A DNA stretch of 33,044 nucleotides from Verrucomicrobiota bacterium (GCA_019136135.1 JAGVUR010000206.1:1-33044), one strand, 5' to 3'. Shown: positions 24,969-32,910, numbered from the stretch's first letter. Numbers and translations: made by a program. The notes: generated by a model not told the origin, from the letters alone.

Positions 24969-25844
24969 CTAGCGTCCTTTCTCCCGTTGCCTGAAGAATC
25001 GGACAAGTTTTTTTGCATAGTCTTCGCCTGTAAGCAGGTCAATTTGGTCAATATCCATGGATTTGAACATGGACTTGAGGCTTTGCGTCCGTCGGTAGCC
25101 CAGCCTTTCGTAGTTTTTTCTGATGCTGAGGCTACCCGTGTCAATCAGTGCGAGTTCGCCGGTTTCCATGTCTTCCAGTTCGAGCAGTCCGACGTTTGGC
25201 AGGTTGAGTTCCAGCTGGTCCCCGATGGTCACCGCAATCAAGTCGTGGCGCTTGCCCAGGACACGCATGGGCTTCTCGTACCCCGTGCCCTGGAAATCCG
25301 ATACCAGAAAAACAACGCAACGCCTGCGGATGACGCGACCGAGGTAATCGAGCGCCGACGCAATGTCAGTCCCCTGACCCGTTGACTTGTATCCAAGCAC
25401 CTCGCGGACGAGACGCAAGGCGTGGGAAACTCCCTTGGCAGGAGGAATGAAACGCTCAACCTTGTCCGTGAACAACAACATCCCGACCTTGTCATTGCTC
25501 TTGACTGCAGAAAACGACAGCAAGGCGCACAGCTCCGCAGCAAGCTCGTTCTTCGATTGAGAGACCGAACCAAATTGGCCGGAAGCGGAAAGATCCACGG
25601 CGAACATCACGGTCAATTCACGCTCTTCACGGAAACGCTTGACGTAGGGCTTGCCCTGACGTGCCGTCACGTTCCAATCAATGGATTTGACCTCGTCTCC
25701 AGGCTGGTATTCGCGTACCTCCTCAAACTCTATGCCGGCGCCCTTGAAGGCGCTGAGGTACTCGCCAGCCAAAACATCGTTCACTTTCCGATTCGTATGA
25801 ATCTGGATGTAACGAATCTTTTTTGCAAGCTCTTTCGGAGTCAT
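24969..25844 (-). CDS. DUF58 protein of the MoxR/Bat system
   Basis: A 291-residue protein without membrane segments. The DUF58 hallmark EVREYQPGDEVKSIDWNVTARQG is present, followed by a VWA-like domain starting FAVDLSASGQFG. It is the usual partner of MoxR AAA+ ATPases and may help present Bat substrates. It starts 10 nt after the moxR stop and precedes the PPIase gene. Confidence 0.93.
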   Translation of the reverse strand: MTPKELAKKIRYIQIHTNRKVNDVLAGEYLSAFKGAGIEFEEVREYQPGDEVKSIDWNVTARQGKPYVKRFREERELTVMFAVDLSASGQFGSVSQSKNELAAELCALLSFSAVKSNDKVGMLLFTDKVERFIPPAKGVSHALRLVREVLGYKSTGQGTDIASALDYLGRVIRRRCVVFLVSDFQGTGYEKPMRVLGKRHDLIAVTIGDQLELNLPNVGLLELEDMETGELALIDTGSLSIRKNYERLGYRRTQSLKSMFKSMDIDQIDLLTGEDYAKKLVRFFRQREKGR

Positions 25845-25854
25845 GGTCGATTGC

Positions 25855-26847
25855 TCACGGAACCTTGATTTCGTTCAGAATCGCCTTGACGATGTCCTCG
25901 GATGACTTTTCCTCCGCTTCAGCTTCGTAGGTAACGACGACTCTGTGCCTGAGGATATCGGGAGCAATGGTCTTGATGTCGTTTGGCGTCACATATCCTC
26001 GTCCTTCCAGGAGCGCCTGCCCCTTGGCTGCCATTGCCATCAAGACGGTGGCTCTGGGGGATGCTCCATAGCGGATGAGTTCTTCCAGCGATTCCAATCC
26101 GTATTCGGAAGGATTCCTGGTGGCATCAACCAGATCCACGATGTACTCCTCGAGCTTTTCCTCCATGTAGATTTCATCTGCAAGTACGCGGAGCCTCTTG
26201 ACATCGTCGGTGGTGAGCACGGATTCCACTTGGGTCTTAGGTGAGACGGACGCCATCCTGCGGAGAATCTTGAGTTCCTCTTCCTTGGAGGGGTAGTCGA
26301 CCTTGAGCTTGAACATAAAGCGGTCAACCTGTGCTTCAGGCAGCGGATAAGTCCCCTCTTGCTCGACTGGGTTCTGCGTAGCCAGGACCATGAATGGATC
26401 GTCCAGCTTGAAAGTCGTGTCTCCGATCGTTACCTGTCGCTCCTGCATCGCTTCCAGCAAGGCGCTTTGGACCTTGGCAGGAGCGCGGTTGATCTCGTCT
26501 GCCAAAACGATGTTCGCGAAAATCGGACCTTTCTTCGTGCTGAAATCACCGGTTCTCGGATTGTAGATCATGGTTCCGATTACATCGGCGGGAAGCAAAT
26601 CCGGGGTAAACTGGATTCGATGGAAACTCGCCTGAAGGCATTGGGCAAGACTCGTTACAGTCAACGTCTTCGCCAAACCCGGAACACCCTCGATCAAAAC
26701 GTGATTGTTGCACAATAACGCCAGTAAAAGACGGGATATCAACTCCTCTTGACCAACAATCACCCGACCAATCTCAAGTTTTACCCGATCCAACGTTGCG
26801 GATTCTTGCTGAACTTGTTCAGTGATCTGACGAACATCAATACTCAT
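25855..26847 (-). CDS. moxR: MoxR-family AAA+ ATPase
   Basis: A 330-residue AAA+ ATPase with Walker A GVPGLAKT, Walker B VLADEINRAP, sensor-type ATQNPVEQEGTYPLPEAQVDRF and the C-terminal lid with RYGASPRATVLM. MoxR proteins act as chaperones with VWA-domain partners, which follow in this operon. The ATG has TAGGAG 5 nt upstream. It opens the ten-gene operon, and a 10-bp inverted repeat lies 27-59 nt before the start. Confidence 0.96.
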   Translation of the reverse strand: MSIDVRQITEQVQQESATLDRVKLEIGRVIVGQEELISRLLLALLCNNHVLIEGVPGLAKTLTVTSLAQCLQASFHRIQFTPDLLPADVIGTMIYNPRTGDFSTKKGPIFANIVLADEINRAPAKVQSALLEAMQERQVTIGDTTFKLDDPFMVLATQNPVEQEGTYPLPEAQVDRFMFKLKVDYPSKEEELKILRRMASVSPKTQVESVLTTDDVKRLRVLADEIYMEEKLEEYIVDLVDATRNPSEYGLESLEELIRYGASPRATVLMAMAAKGQALLEGRGYVTPNDIKTIAPDILRHRVVVTYEAEAEEKSSEDIVKAILNEIKVP

Positions 26848-26873
26848 CGCTACTCCTAAACTAGGCTAAAATT

Positions 26874-26906
26874 GTCACAGCAACCACAAATTAGGATTGC
26901 TGTGAC
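26874..26906. promoter_or_regulatory. Inverted repeat upstream of moxR
   Basis: A perfect 10-bp inverted repeat, GTCACAGCAA (26874-26883) and TTGCTGTGAC (26897-26906), with a 13-bp spacer. It lies just upstream of the moxR ribosome-binding site. It could be an operator or a 5' leader hairpin. On the minus strand AATTTTAG follows, so a weak terminator for upstream transcription is the alternative. Confidence 0.5.
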
Positions 26907-27012
26907 GAAAAAAGGAAAAGACTTATATACGACACATGATAATTGCTTCTGTTCCAAAAAAGCCATCACGCCAAACCAAAAACCGATACGAACCCAAAAG
27001 CAAATTTTCATC

Positions 27013-27045
27013 GGTTTCGTACCCAAAGGGCATGTGACATGCCCC
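27013..27045 (-). repeat. Dyad repeat copy 7
   Basis: Plus strand starts GGTTTCGTACCCAAA with core GGGCATGTGACATGCCCC. The tail to 27090 includes GGCGAAAATG and GGCGGGGAGTGATGG, matching copies 1 and 4. Confidence 0.88.
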
Positions 27046-27093
27046 TTCGTGGCTGTGTTGGCGAAAATGTTTTTTGGCGGGGAGTGATGGAAT

Positions 27094-27205
27094 TGTCTGG
27101 GACTGGGACACATGAAACCTATGAGACACATGCGACCCATGGGACTGGGACTATGGGACGTTGGCGATGGGCTTTGTGGACCTGGAGGTTCTGGGACTGG
27201 GACTA
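27094..27205 (+). repeat. Degenerate 9-nt satellite
   Basis: Units such as ATGAAACCT, ATGAGACAC, ATGCGACCC and ATGGGACTG, ending GGAGGTTCTGGGACTGGGAC. Translated it gives Thr/His/Gly repeats, which are not a real protein. Confidence 0.78.
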
Positions 27206-27247
27206 ACTCCATCATTTCCGGTGAGTGAATGGGCAGGGAACAGCTCC

Positions 27248-28570
27248 TTAGAACTGGAAGTATTTTTCGAGGACGGTATCGATGGTTTCTTCAAGGATAC
27301 CCAGTTCTGCGAGCAGGTCGATGCATGTGTAGCGCTTGCGGATCATTCCTGCGACGAGAATTGCGTTCTTGGTCGCAGTTCTATCCGAGCCGATATCTGG
27401 TGGATTGACTGGGCATCCGAGGAGCTTGAATCTCGCCTTGAGATCATCGAATGGGATTAGTTGATCTTTGACCCGCTGAGCCATCAGGTCCCACTTTTCA
27501 TAGGCCTCTTGCCTGCGTGCGGTCAACTTGGAACCTTCCAGTAGCTTAGCGAGTGAAATCTCCAATGCTGGATCATAGAATTCAGTTCCTTTGAGTTGGC
27601 TGGCGACTTGTTGTTTCCTCTGTTCCGAAGTCAGTCCCGGAAGTGCTTCTGTTTTTTTGCGTATTTCATCGGCGGGGTACTTGAACATTTCCGTCATCAA
27701 GGCGGTGGTGATCAGCGTGCCAACCGCAACCTTGAATCCGTGCGATGGATTGACTCCGTTGTGCTTGAGGTCAAACATTTCCCAGGCATGGGAGCAGAGA
27801 TGTTCCGCCCCGGAGGCAGGCCTGGAGTCGTGATAGTACTGCATGGCGAAGCCAGTTGCCGCCAAGCCGTTGAAGAGGTCCTGGAGGGGTTCCGGCTTCC
27901 CGGCTTTGAGCCCTTGCGGGTCGGCAAGCCATGCTTTGAGATTGGTTTGAACCATGCCCCATGCCCGCTCGTCCCTAGGATGTTCGCCAAGGGCGTCGGC
28001 GATGAGCCAGTCGGCGCCGCCAGGAATCTTCGCTGCAAGGTCGGCATAGCCTGAAGCGGTCATTTCAAAGGGGGCGGTTGCGACGACCGAGACGTCGGCG
28101 ATAATGGCCAATGGAGCCGCGCAAGGAAGTGTTTTTTTGAAACCGTCGACGACGACTGCCGCCCCGTAAGAGGTATATCCATCGACTGACGCCGCAGTTG
28201 CGACGCAAAGGTATCCACCGCATTTTGCCTCGTCTGAGGCGAGCTTGACAAGATCGTTGATCGTGCCTGAACCGACTGCGATAGGCGCCTTTCCTCGGAC
28301 GATTTCACGGAGTTCGGGGATGTATTTGTAATCGGCATGCAGTGCAGGTTCGTTGGGATAGATTTTCGGTTTTGCCTGTTGGATTCCCGCTTCATCAAGT
28401 AGCTTTGCGACTTGTTCTCCTGCCGCCTTCCAAGTATTTTCGTCGGCGACGATGATTGCGGTTTTACCTGGCCACAATGCCTTGACGTTTTTTGGGACGT
28501 CCTTGAGGACGTTGTCACCGAGAACGCAAAGTTTTGTCTGAAGTCCTTCGGGAATTTCGATGATGCCCAT
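27248..28570 (-). CDS. Glycerol-1-phosphate dehydrogenase-like protein (AraM/EgsA family)
   Basis: A 440-residue NAD(P)- and metal-dependent dehydrogenase. The AVGSGTINDLVKLAS block, ATAASVDGYTS, MTASGYADLAAK, SGAEHLCSHAWEM and NPSHGFKVAVGT match the sn-glycerol-1-phosphate dehydrogenase branch, including the Asp and His metal ligands. The family makes G1P from dihydroxyacetone phosphate, as in archaeal lipid backbones or Bacillus AraM. No GGGP synthase gene is in the window, so lipid versus sugar-phosphate use is open. A GGAGG site lies 9 nt upstream. An intrinsic terminator separates it from the Gfo/Idh gene, so it may have its own promoter. Confidence 0.87.
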   Translation of the reverse strand: MGIIEIPEGLQTKLCVLGDNVLKDVPKNVKALWPGKTAIIVADENTWKAAGEQVAKLLDEAGIQQAKPKIYPNEPALHADYKYIPELREIVRGKAPIAVGSGTINDLVKLASDEAKCGGYLCVATAASVDGYTSYGAAVVVDGFKKTLPCAAPLAIIADVSVVATAPFEMTASGYADLAAKIPGGADWLIADALGEHPRDERAWGMVQTNLKAWLADPQGLKAGKPEPLQDLFNGLAATGFAMQYYHDSRPASGAEHLCSHAWEMFDLKHNGVNPSHGFKVAVGTLITTALMTEMFKYPADEIRKKTEALPGLTSEQRKQQVASQLKGTEFYDPALEISLAKLLEGSKLTARRQEAYEKWDLMAQRVKDQLIPFDDLKARFKLLGCPVNPPDIGSDRTATKNAILVAGMIRKRYTCIDLLAELGILEETIDTVLEKYFQF

Positions 28571-28604
28571 TCTGCCGTTCCTCCGTTATTGCCGTTTGCA
28601 ATGC

Positions 28605-28642
28605 AAAAAAGCAGGGATTGACGATGATGAGTCGCCAATCCC
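28605..28642 (-). terminator. Intrinsic terminator downstream of the Gfo/Idh gene
   Basis: On the minus strand a stem GGGATTGGCGA pairs with TCGTCAATCCC (10 pairs, one mismatch, 7-nt loop; 28614-28642), followed within 3 nt by six Ts. It sits 19 nt after the Gfo/Idh stop at 28661. This shows the organism does use classic intrinsic terminators. Confidence 0.78.
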
Positions 28643-28660
28643 CAAGGGTTGAAAAAGGAT

Positions 28661-29731
28661 TTAGAGCTTGACGACCTTCTTGGTTTTGCCGGATTTGTAG
28701 AGCGCCATGATCATCTTATGGGTTGTGCCATAGATGAGGTCGCCGTTGATTTCGGGTTGTTCTCCCTCGTCGAGGGAGGCGTAGAAGTCGTCGATTTGCT
28801 TCGTATGCGAAGCGCCCCAGTATGAAGGGCCGCCGCCATAGTCGAACGTATCGTTGGGATCTGGTTTGGCGATGAATTCGCGTCCATCATTGAGCGTGAC
28901 CCGTGCTTCTTCGGCAATGATCTTTACGCTGCCGCGTTCGCAGTCGAGGTCGATTTCCACCTTGTCGTCAAAGCTATAGTAGTTCATGCACCAGAAAGAT
29001 GCCTTGACTCCATTCTTGAATACGATCAGTCCATCTGCCGCGTCTTCGACGTCGATCAGCGCCCCGGTTGTATTGTGGAGGTTGTGGTGGTCTCTGTTTG
29101 CGATGGAGACATCGACGTAGTCGAGGTTTTCTCCATTTTCGCCGTATCCGATCAGCCAGCACATGAGGTCGATAGTATGGATTGCCTGGTCGATGATCGC
29201 TCCGCCGCCTTCCATTTCCCATGTTCCCTTCCAGTCGCTCTTCGTATAGTATTCAGGCGTTCTGCACCATGTGACGCTGCATTTGGCCGCCTTGATTTTT
29301 CCGAGAAGTCCTGAATCGAGGCATTTTTTGACGAGTTGCGATCCGGCATTGTACCTGTTTTGGAAGATGACGCCGAGTGTCTTGCCTGTTTTTTTTGCGG
29401 CATCGACCATTTTCTTGGCTTGCTCCATTGAGATGGCCATTGGTTTTTCCGTGAGAACATGGCATCCCAGTTCGAGGGCACGTACGGTGACCGGGCTGTG
29501 AAGGTAGTGGGGCAGGCAGATGTGAACCACATCCAGCTTTTCCTTGGTAATCATTTCCTCGTAATCGGTGTAGGTCTTCTTGCAGCCGAAGAGCTTGGCT
29601 TTTTCTTTTGCTCGCTCTATCTTCAGGTCGCAACAAGCTACCAGATTGACATTTTCCTGGGCTTTTGCAGGCATGCCATGGAACGGAGAAATGCGTCCAC
29701 AGCCGATGATTCCAACTTTTAGCTTTTTCAT
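28661..29731 (-). CDS. Gfo/Idh/MocA-family oxidoreductase
   Basis: A 356-residue NAD(P)-dependent sugar or inositol dehydrogenase-like protein. The Rossmann motif KVGIIGCGRIS, the LPHYLHSPVTVRAL block and the catalytic-site lysine in HVLTEKPMAIS are present, with the C-terminal beta-sheet domain. It is soluble. Exact substrate cannot be inferred. It is preceded by a regulatory region with a good promoter and a dyad and ends at an intrinsic terminator, so it can be a single-gene unit. Confidence 0.92.
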   Translation of the reverse strand: MKKLKVGIIGCGRISPFHGMPAKAQENVNLVACCDLKIERAKEKAKLFGCKKTYTDYEEMITKEKLDVVHICLPHYLHSPVTVRALELGCHVLTEKPMAISMEQAKKMVDAAKKTGKTLGVIFQNRYNAGSQLVKKCLDSGLLGKIKAAKCSVTWCRTPEYYTKSDWKGTWEMEGGGAIIDQAIHTIDLMCWLIGYGENGENLDYVDVSIANRDHHNLHNTTGALIDVEDAADGLIVFKNGVKASFWCMNYYSFDDKVEIDLDCERGSVKIIAEEARVTLNDGREFIAKPDPNDTFDYGGGPSYWGASHTKQIDDFYASLDEGEQPEINGDLIYGTTHKMIMALYKSGKTKKVVKL

Positions 29732-29776
29732 CTTCTAAACCGAGGTTCCTGTGCTTGATGTTCTCTTTCTGGGCAC

Positions 29777-29799
29777 CAGATTTGACCCTTTCAAATCTG
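29777..29799. promoter_or_regulatory. Operator-like inverted repeat upstream of the Gfo/Idh gene
   Basis: A perfect 9-bp inverted repeat, CAGATTTGA and TCAAATCTG, with a 5-bp spacer, 46-68 nt before the start at 29731 and just downstream of the predicted -10. That placement suits a repressor site or a leader hairpin. Confidence 0.5.
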
Positions 29800-29817
29800 T
29801 CAAAACATAAATAATCT

Positions 29818-29845
29818 AATTTATTGTTAAGAATCGTTAAGTCAA
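29818..29845 (-). promoter_or_regulatory. Putative promoter of the Gfo/Idh gene
   Basis: On the minus strand TTGACT (29845-29840) is followed after 16 bp by TAAATT (29823-29818) in very AT-rich DNA. Confidence 0.45.
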
Positions 29846-29879
29846 ACGAACAAGACATATTTCCTTGAAACGAACAAGA
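29844..29879. promoter_or_regulatory. Direct repeats next to the Gfo/Idh promoter
   Basis: Two exact 12-bp copies of AAACGAACAAGA (29844-29855 and 29868-29879), 24 bp apart start to start. One overlaps the predicted -35. The spacing is slightly over two helical turns, as for a tandem-binding activator such as an AraC-type protein. No regulator gene is nearby. Confidence 0.4.
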
Positions 29880-29952
29880 ACTTGATTTACTAGTTCAAAA
29901 CATGGAATATCATGTAGTTTTTCGTGCTTTGCTTGACAGTTTGGGAATATGA

Positions 29953-31059
29953 ATGACATTTATGCTCATGATGAGCAAGAATGACAACAAAGCAAGTATG
30001 AATTGGCAGGAATCCCTGATCAAGTGGTTTGCTGGGAACCATCGCGAGTTGCCGTGGCGCTGGACTGGCGACCCATACGATGTTCTCGTTAGCGAGTTCA
30101 TGCTTCAACAGACACAAGTCGCGACGGTGATTCCGTACTTTCATCGTTGGAAGCATGTTTTCCCGGATATCGATTCTCTTGCTCGGGCGGATCAATCCGA
30201 GGTTTTGAAGCTATGGGAAGGCTTGGGGTACTATTCCCGGGCACGTCGTTTGCATGAGTGTGCCAAGTCTGTTGTTGCTTCTGGCGGCAAGTTGCCTGGT
30301 GATTACGAGTCGTTGTTGAAGTTGCCGGGGATCGGGAGCTATACTGCGGCGGCGATCGCCAGCCTTGGATTCGGTCAACGGGTTGCAGTAGTTGACGGGA
30401 ATGTGCTTCGTGTTCGCGCCAGGATGCTTGCCGACTCTTCCGATATCACGAAGAGCGAGGTTAAGAAGCGGTATTTCAAGGAGTTGAACGAATTGATCCG
30501 CGATGTTTCGGATGTTTCATCGTTCAATCAAGGGATGATGGAATTGGGCGCGTTGATATGCCGTCCTCGCGAGGCAATATGCGTTGAGTGTCCTGTCCGT
30601 CAATGGTGTTTGGGCCATTCAACTGGAACAGCTCTTGAGTATCCCAGGAAGCCCGCGAAGGCGAGTCGTCCTTGCTACGATGTATCTGTTGGCTTGATTT
30701 TTCATGATGGGAAATACTTGATTTTGCGTCGGTCTCCCGAGCAGATGCTCGGTGGTTTGTGGGAATTTCCCGGGGGGAAGGTCGAGCCAGGCGAGAGCCA
30801 TGAGGAGTGCGTTGTCCGCGAGGTGCTTGAGGAGACTGGCTTGGATGTCGAGATTGTTCGCAAGGTCGGGGCAGTGAAGCATGCGTACAGTCATTTTGGG
30901 ATTGAGATGCATGCGTATATTTGCGCATTGCGTGGTAGTTCGGAGGTGGTCTGCGAGCGTCCATGGGCGTGGGTAGAATCGAATGAGTTTGGGAAATATG
31001 CTTTTCCAAAGGCCAATCACAAGGTATTTGAGTTGCTGAAACAACAAGGGGTGATATGA
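29953..31059 (+). CDS. mutY: A/G-specific adenine glycosylase MutY with intact Nudix domain
   Basis: A 368-residue protein that should remove adenine mispaired with 8-oxoguanine. It has the catalytic Glu48 in VSEFMLQQTQ, the helix-hairpin-helix LPGIGSYTAAAIA (124-136), Asp148 in VVDGN, and the [4Fe-4S] cysteines 203, 210, 213 and 219 (Cx6Cx2Cx5C). The C-terminal domain (about 240-368) carries a complete Nudix box from Gly275 to Leu297 (GKVEPGE through REVLEETGL), whereas MutY C-terminal domains usually have a degenerate box. AYSH at 311-314 resembles the MutY FSH loop that reads 8-oxoG. Several start Mets exist (29953 to 29998); the first is used but M16 would also fit. Confidence 0.94.
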   Translation: MTFMLMMSKNDNKASMNWQESLIKWFAGNHRELPWRWTGDPYDVLVSEFMLQQTQVATVIPYFHRWKHVFPDIDSLARADQSEVLKLWEGLGYYSRARRLHECAKSVVASGGKLPGDYESLLKLPGIGSYTAAAIASLGFGQRVAVVDGNVLRVRARMLADSSDITKSEVKKRYFKELNELIRDVSDVSSFNQGMMELGALICRPREAICVECPVRQWCLGHSTGTALEYPRKPAKASRPCYDVSVGLIFHDGKYLILRRSPEQMLGGLWEFPGGKVEPGESHEECVVREVLEETGLDVEIVRKVGAVKHAYSHFGIEMHAYICALRGSSEVVCERPWAWVESNEFGKYAFPKANHKVFELLKQQGVI

Positions 31060-32123
31060 AAACAACCGAATGTCCCAAGTACTTGCTGCCATATCGTGAG
31101 CTATGGGAACGCGACCACAAAGAGGCGATATTGGCGTGGTGGCGCGAGGCTCGGTTTGGTTTGTTCCTGCATTATGGGCTTTATTCCCAGCTGCATCGGC
31201 ACGAATGGGTGATGATGCAGGACAAGATCCATGTCGATGACTATGCGAAACTGGTGGATATGTTCACGGCACATAACTTCGATGCCGAACATATCACGGA
31301 CCTGGCGCTTGCATGCGGGATGAAATATGTGAATTTGACCACATGCCATCATGAAAACTTCTGCCTTTGGGACTCGAAAATCGAATCGTTCAATGCCAAG
31401 AATGCGCCATGCGGGCGGGACTTGGTTGGCGAATTGAGCGAGGCATGCGATCGAAAGGGACTGGGATTTTTCGCCTATTATACGTTCATGCTGAATTGGC
31501 GTCATCCGTACTTTGTGAGCCGTTCAGAGAACTTTCCTCATGCCCGTCCCAATTATCCCGATCCCGAGCCACGCTACCTGTTCAAGGAGAAGGAGGATTT
31601 CAGCAAATACCTGGATTACATCAGGAAAATCATGGACGAATTGCTGTCGAACTACAAGATTACCGGAATTTGGTTGGATGCGATATCTGCCTGGTGGGCC
31701 TTGGGGGAGGAGTACATTCCGATTGAGGACATTTATGCTGAATTGCGTCGAAACCATCCGGATGTTTTGATATCTTGGAAGCAGGGTGCCACTGGGACTG
31801 AGGATTTTGCCTCGCCGGAGCATTTTTTCCACGGCGTGACCGAGAATGTGCGCCGTCAATATGGCGATGCCGGAGCCAATCGTGCCTTGCGTGGTTTCGA
31901 GGGAAATCGTTTGAAGCACAACGAAATCTGTTCCAGCGTCCAGCAAGGCACGTGGGGATATTGCCCCAAGTTTGCGAATCGAGGCGTAAACGAACTAAAG
32001 GCTCTGCTTGATTCGGCAAATGAGCAAAATTGCAATTTGCTTTTGAATGTGGGACCCATGGCAGATGGCTCCATCAACCCCGTTCAGGAGAAGATACTTT
32101 TGGTTGTTGGTCGCGGGATGTGA
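31056..32123 (+). CDS. Short GH29 alpha-L-fucosidase
   Basis: A 355-residue protein without a signal peptide. GH29 motifs are ARFGLFLHYGLYS (32-44), NLTTCHHENFCLWDSK (93-108), the nucleophile Asp208 in GIWLDAIS, and the end of the barrel at NLLLNVGPMADGSINP. It should release alpha-L-fucose in the cytoplasm. Family members usually carry a C-terminal beta-sandwich of about 80-100 residues after the barrel; this one stops a dozen residues past the barrel at VVGRGM. Neither other downstream frame restores a recognisable C-terminal domain. The ATGA overlap with mutY indicates translational coupling. Confidence 0.88.
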   Translation: MKTTECPKYLLPYRELWERDHKEAILAWWREARFGLFLHYGLYSQLHRHEWVMMQDKIHVDDYAKLVDMFTAHNFDAEHITDLALACGMKYVNLTTCHHENFCLWDSKIESFNAKNAPCGRDLVGELSEACDRKGLGFFAYYTFMLNWRHPYFVSRSENFPHARPNYPDPEPRYLFKEKEDFSKYLDYIRKIMDELLSNYKITGIWLDAISAWWALGEEYIPIEDIYAELRRNHPDVLISWKQGATGTEDFASPEHFFHGVTENVRRQYGDAGANRALRGFEGNRLKHNEICSSVQQGTWGYCPKFANRGVNELKALLDSANEQNCNLLLNVGPMADGSINPVQEKILLVVGRGM

Positions 32124-32269
32124 TGTCCGTGACTAGGCTTCCTGATTTCTGCAACGGGACACCCAAAATCAAGCTCCACCATCAGTTGCCTTTGTCTTTT
32201 TTGATGTGGAGTCGTAGATTATTCCCCTATTCCTCCAATTCCGCAATTATTTCAATCCCGCTAAAAAAA

Positions 32270-32299
32270 GGCATGTCACATGCCGTTTAAGTACGAAAT
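32270..32299 (+). repeat. Dyad repeat copy 8
   Basis: GGCATGTCACATGCC followed by TTTAAGTACGAAA, the first copy after the fucosidase gene. Confidence 0.85.
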
Positions 32300-32300
32300 T

Positions 32301-32328
32301 GCAGAATTCTGAATGCAGAATTCTGAAT
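32301..32328 (+). repeat. Two perfect 14-bp tandem units
   Basis: GCAGAATTCTGAAT occurs twice head to tail, immediately after copy 8. Each unit contains the palindrome CAGAATTCTG. Confidence 0.9.
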
Positions 32329-32449
32329 GACCTGTCCCCGACCTGTCCTCCATAGCACAACATACGAATGAGGAAGCACAAAGGATGAAGGATGAATTTT
32401 GGGTTTGGTTTCGTGGGCAAACAGTAATTCTCACAGTCCCACCATTAAA

Positions 32450-32480
32450 GGGCATGTCACATGGCTCCTGAGTACGAAAC
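32450..32480 (+). repeat. Dyad repeat copy 9
   Basis: GGGCATGTCACATGG followed by CTCCTGAGTACGAAAC. Confidence 0.85.
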
Positions 32481-32564
32481 TGGCGTTTTTTTGGCTTTGA
32501 TTTCAAAGTTATTTTGGTGCGGTTTTCTGTGCAAACAAGAATTCCTCCAAATTTCGCCAAAAAA

Positions 32565-32595
32565 TGGTATGTCGCATGGTTTTTGAGTATGAAAC
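32565..32595 (+). repeat. Dyad repeat copy 10
   Basis: TGGTATGTCGCATGG then TTTTTGAGTATGAAAC; the most diverged core of the array. Confidence 0.8.
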
Positions 32596-32689
32596 GATGA
32601 TTTTTTGGATTGTTTCTGGGATGTTTTTGGGGGCAAAACAAAAGCCACCGCGTTCGTTCTCCTCAAGAAAAATGACTCACAAAACCCAA

Positions 32690-32780
32690 TGTCAACGTCC
32701 CATAGTCCCATGTCACAGTCCCATGGGTTACATTTGTCCCATTGGTCTCATAGGTCTCAGTCCCAGTCCCAAAATCCTCC
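32690..32780 (-). repeat. Degenerate 9-nt satellite, reverse orientation
   Basis: Minus strand reads GGGACTGGGACTGAGACC then ATGAGACCA and ATGGGACAA units. It lies on the tail side of copy 11, the same relative order as in the left-hand composites. Confidence 0.78.
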
Positions 32781-32793
32781 AATGCGGAACTTA

Positions 32794-32825
32794 GGGGGCA
32801 TGTCACATGGTTTTTGAGTACGAAA
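32794..32825 (+). repeat. Dyad repeat copy 11
   Basis: GGGGGCATGTCACATGG then TTTTTGAGTACGAAA. Confidence 0.87.
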
Positions 32826-32910
32826 GTGTGAAATTTTCGTTTTGGTTTTGGGATGGTTTTTGGGATGGTTTTCTACGCAAATCACATTTCCTCCAATCCC
32901 ACCAGCAAAA

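Larger units (their letters stand above)
26848..27247. other. Repeat-containing spacer between G1PDH-like gene and moxR, 400 bp
   Basis: Holds the inverted repeat at 26874-26906, a dyad-repeat copy with tail (27013-27090) and a 9-nt satellite (27094-27205). The frames that open through it encode only the repeat. Confidence 0.65.

Noticed and set aside
26943..27206. Frames encoding Thr/His/Gly and Trp/Arg-rich peptides
   Set aside because: They are translations of dyad copy 7 and the 9-nt satellite; no conserved protein features.
32085..32200. Frameshift explaining the short fucosidase
   Set aside because: None of the other frames after 32123 gives the expected GH29 continuation (WLxxNGEAIYG-like) or a beta-sandwich.
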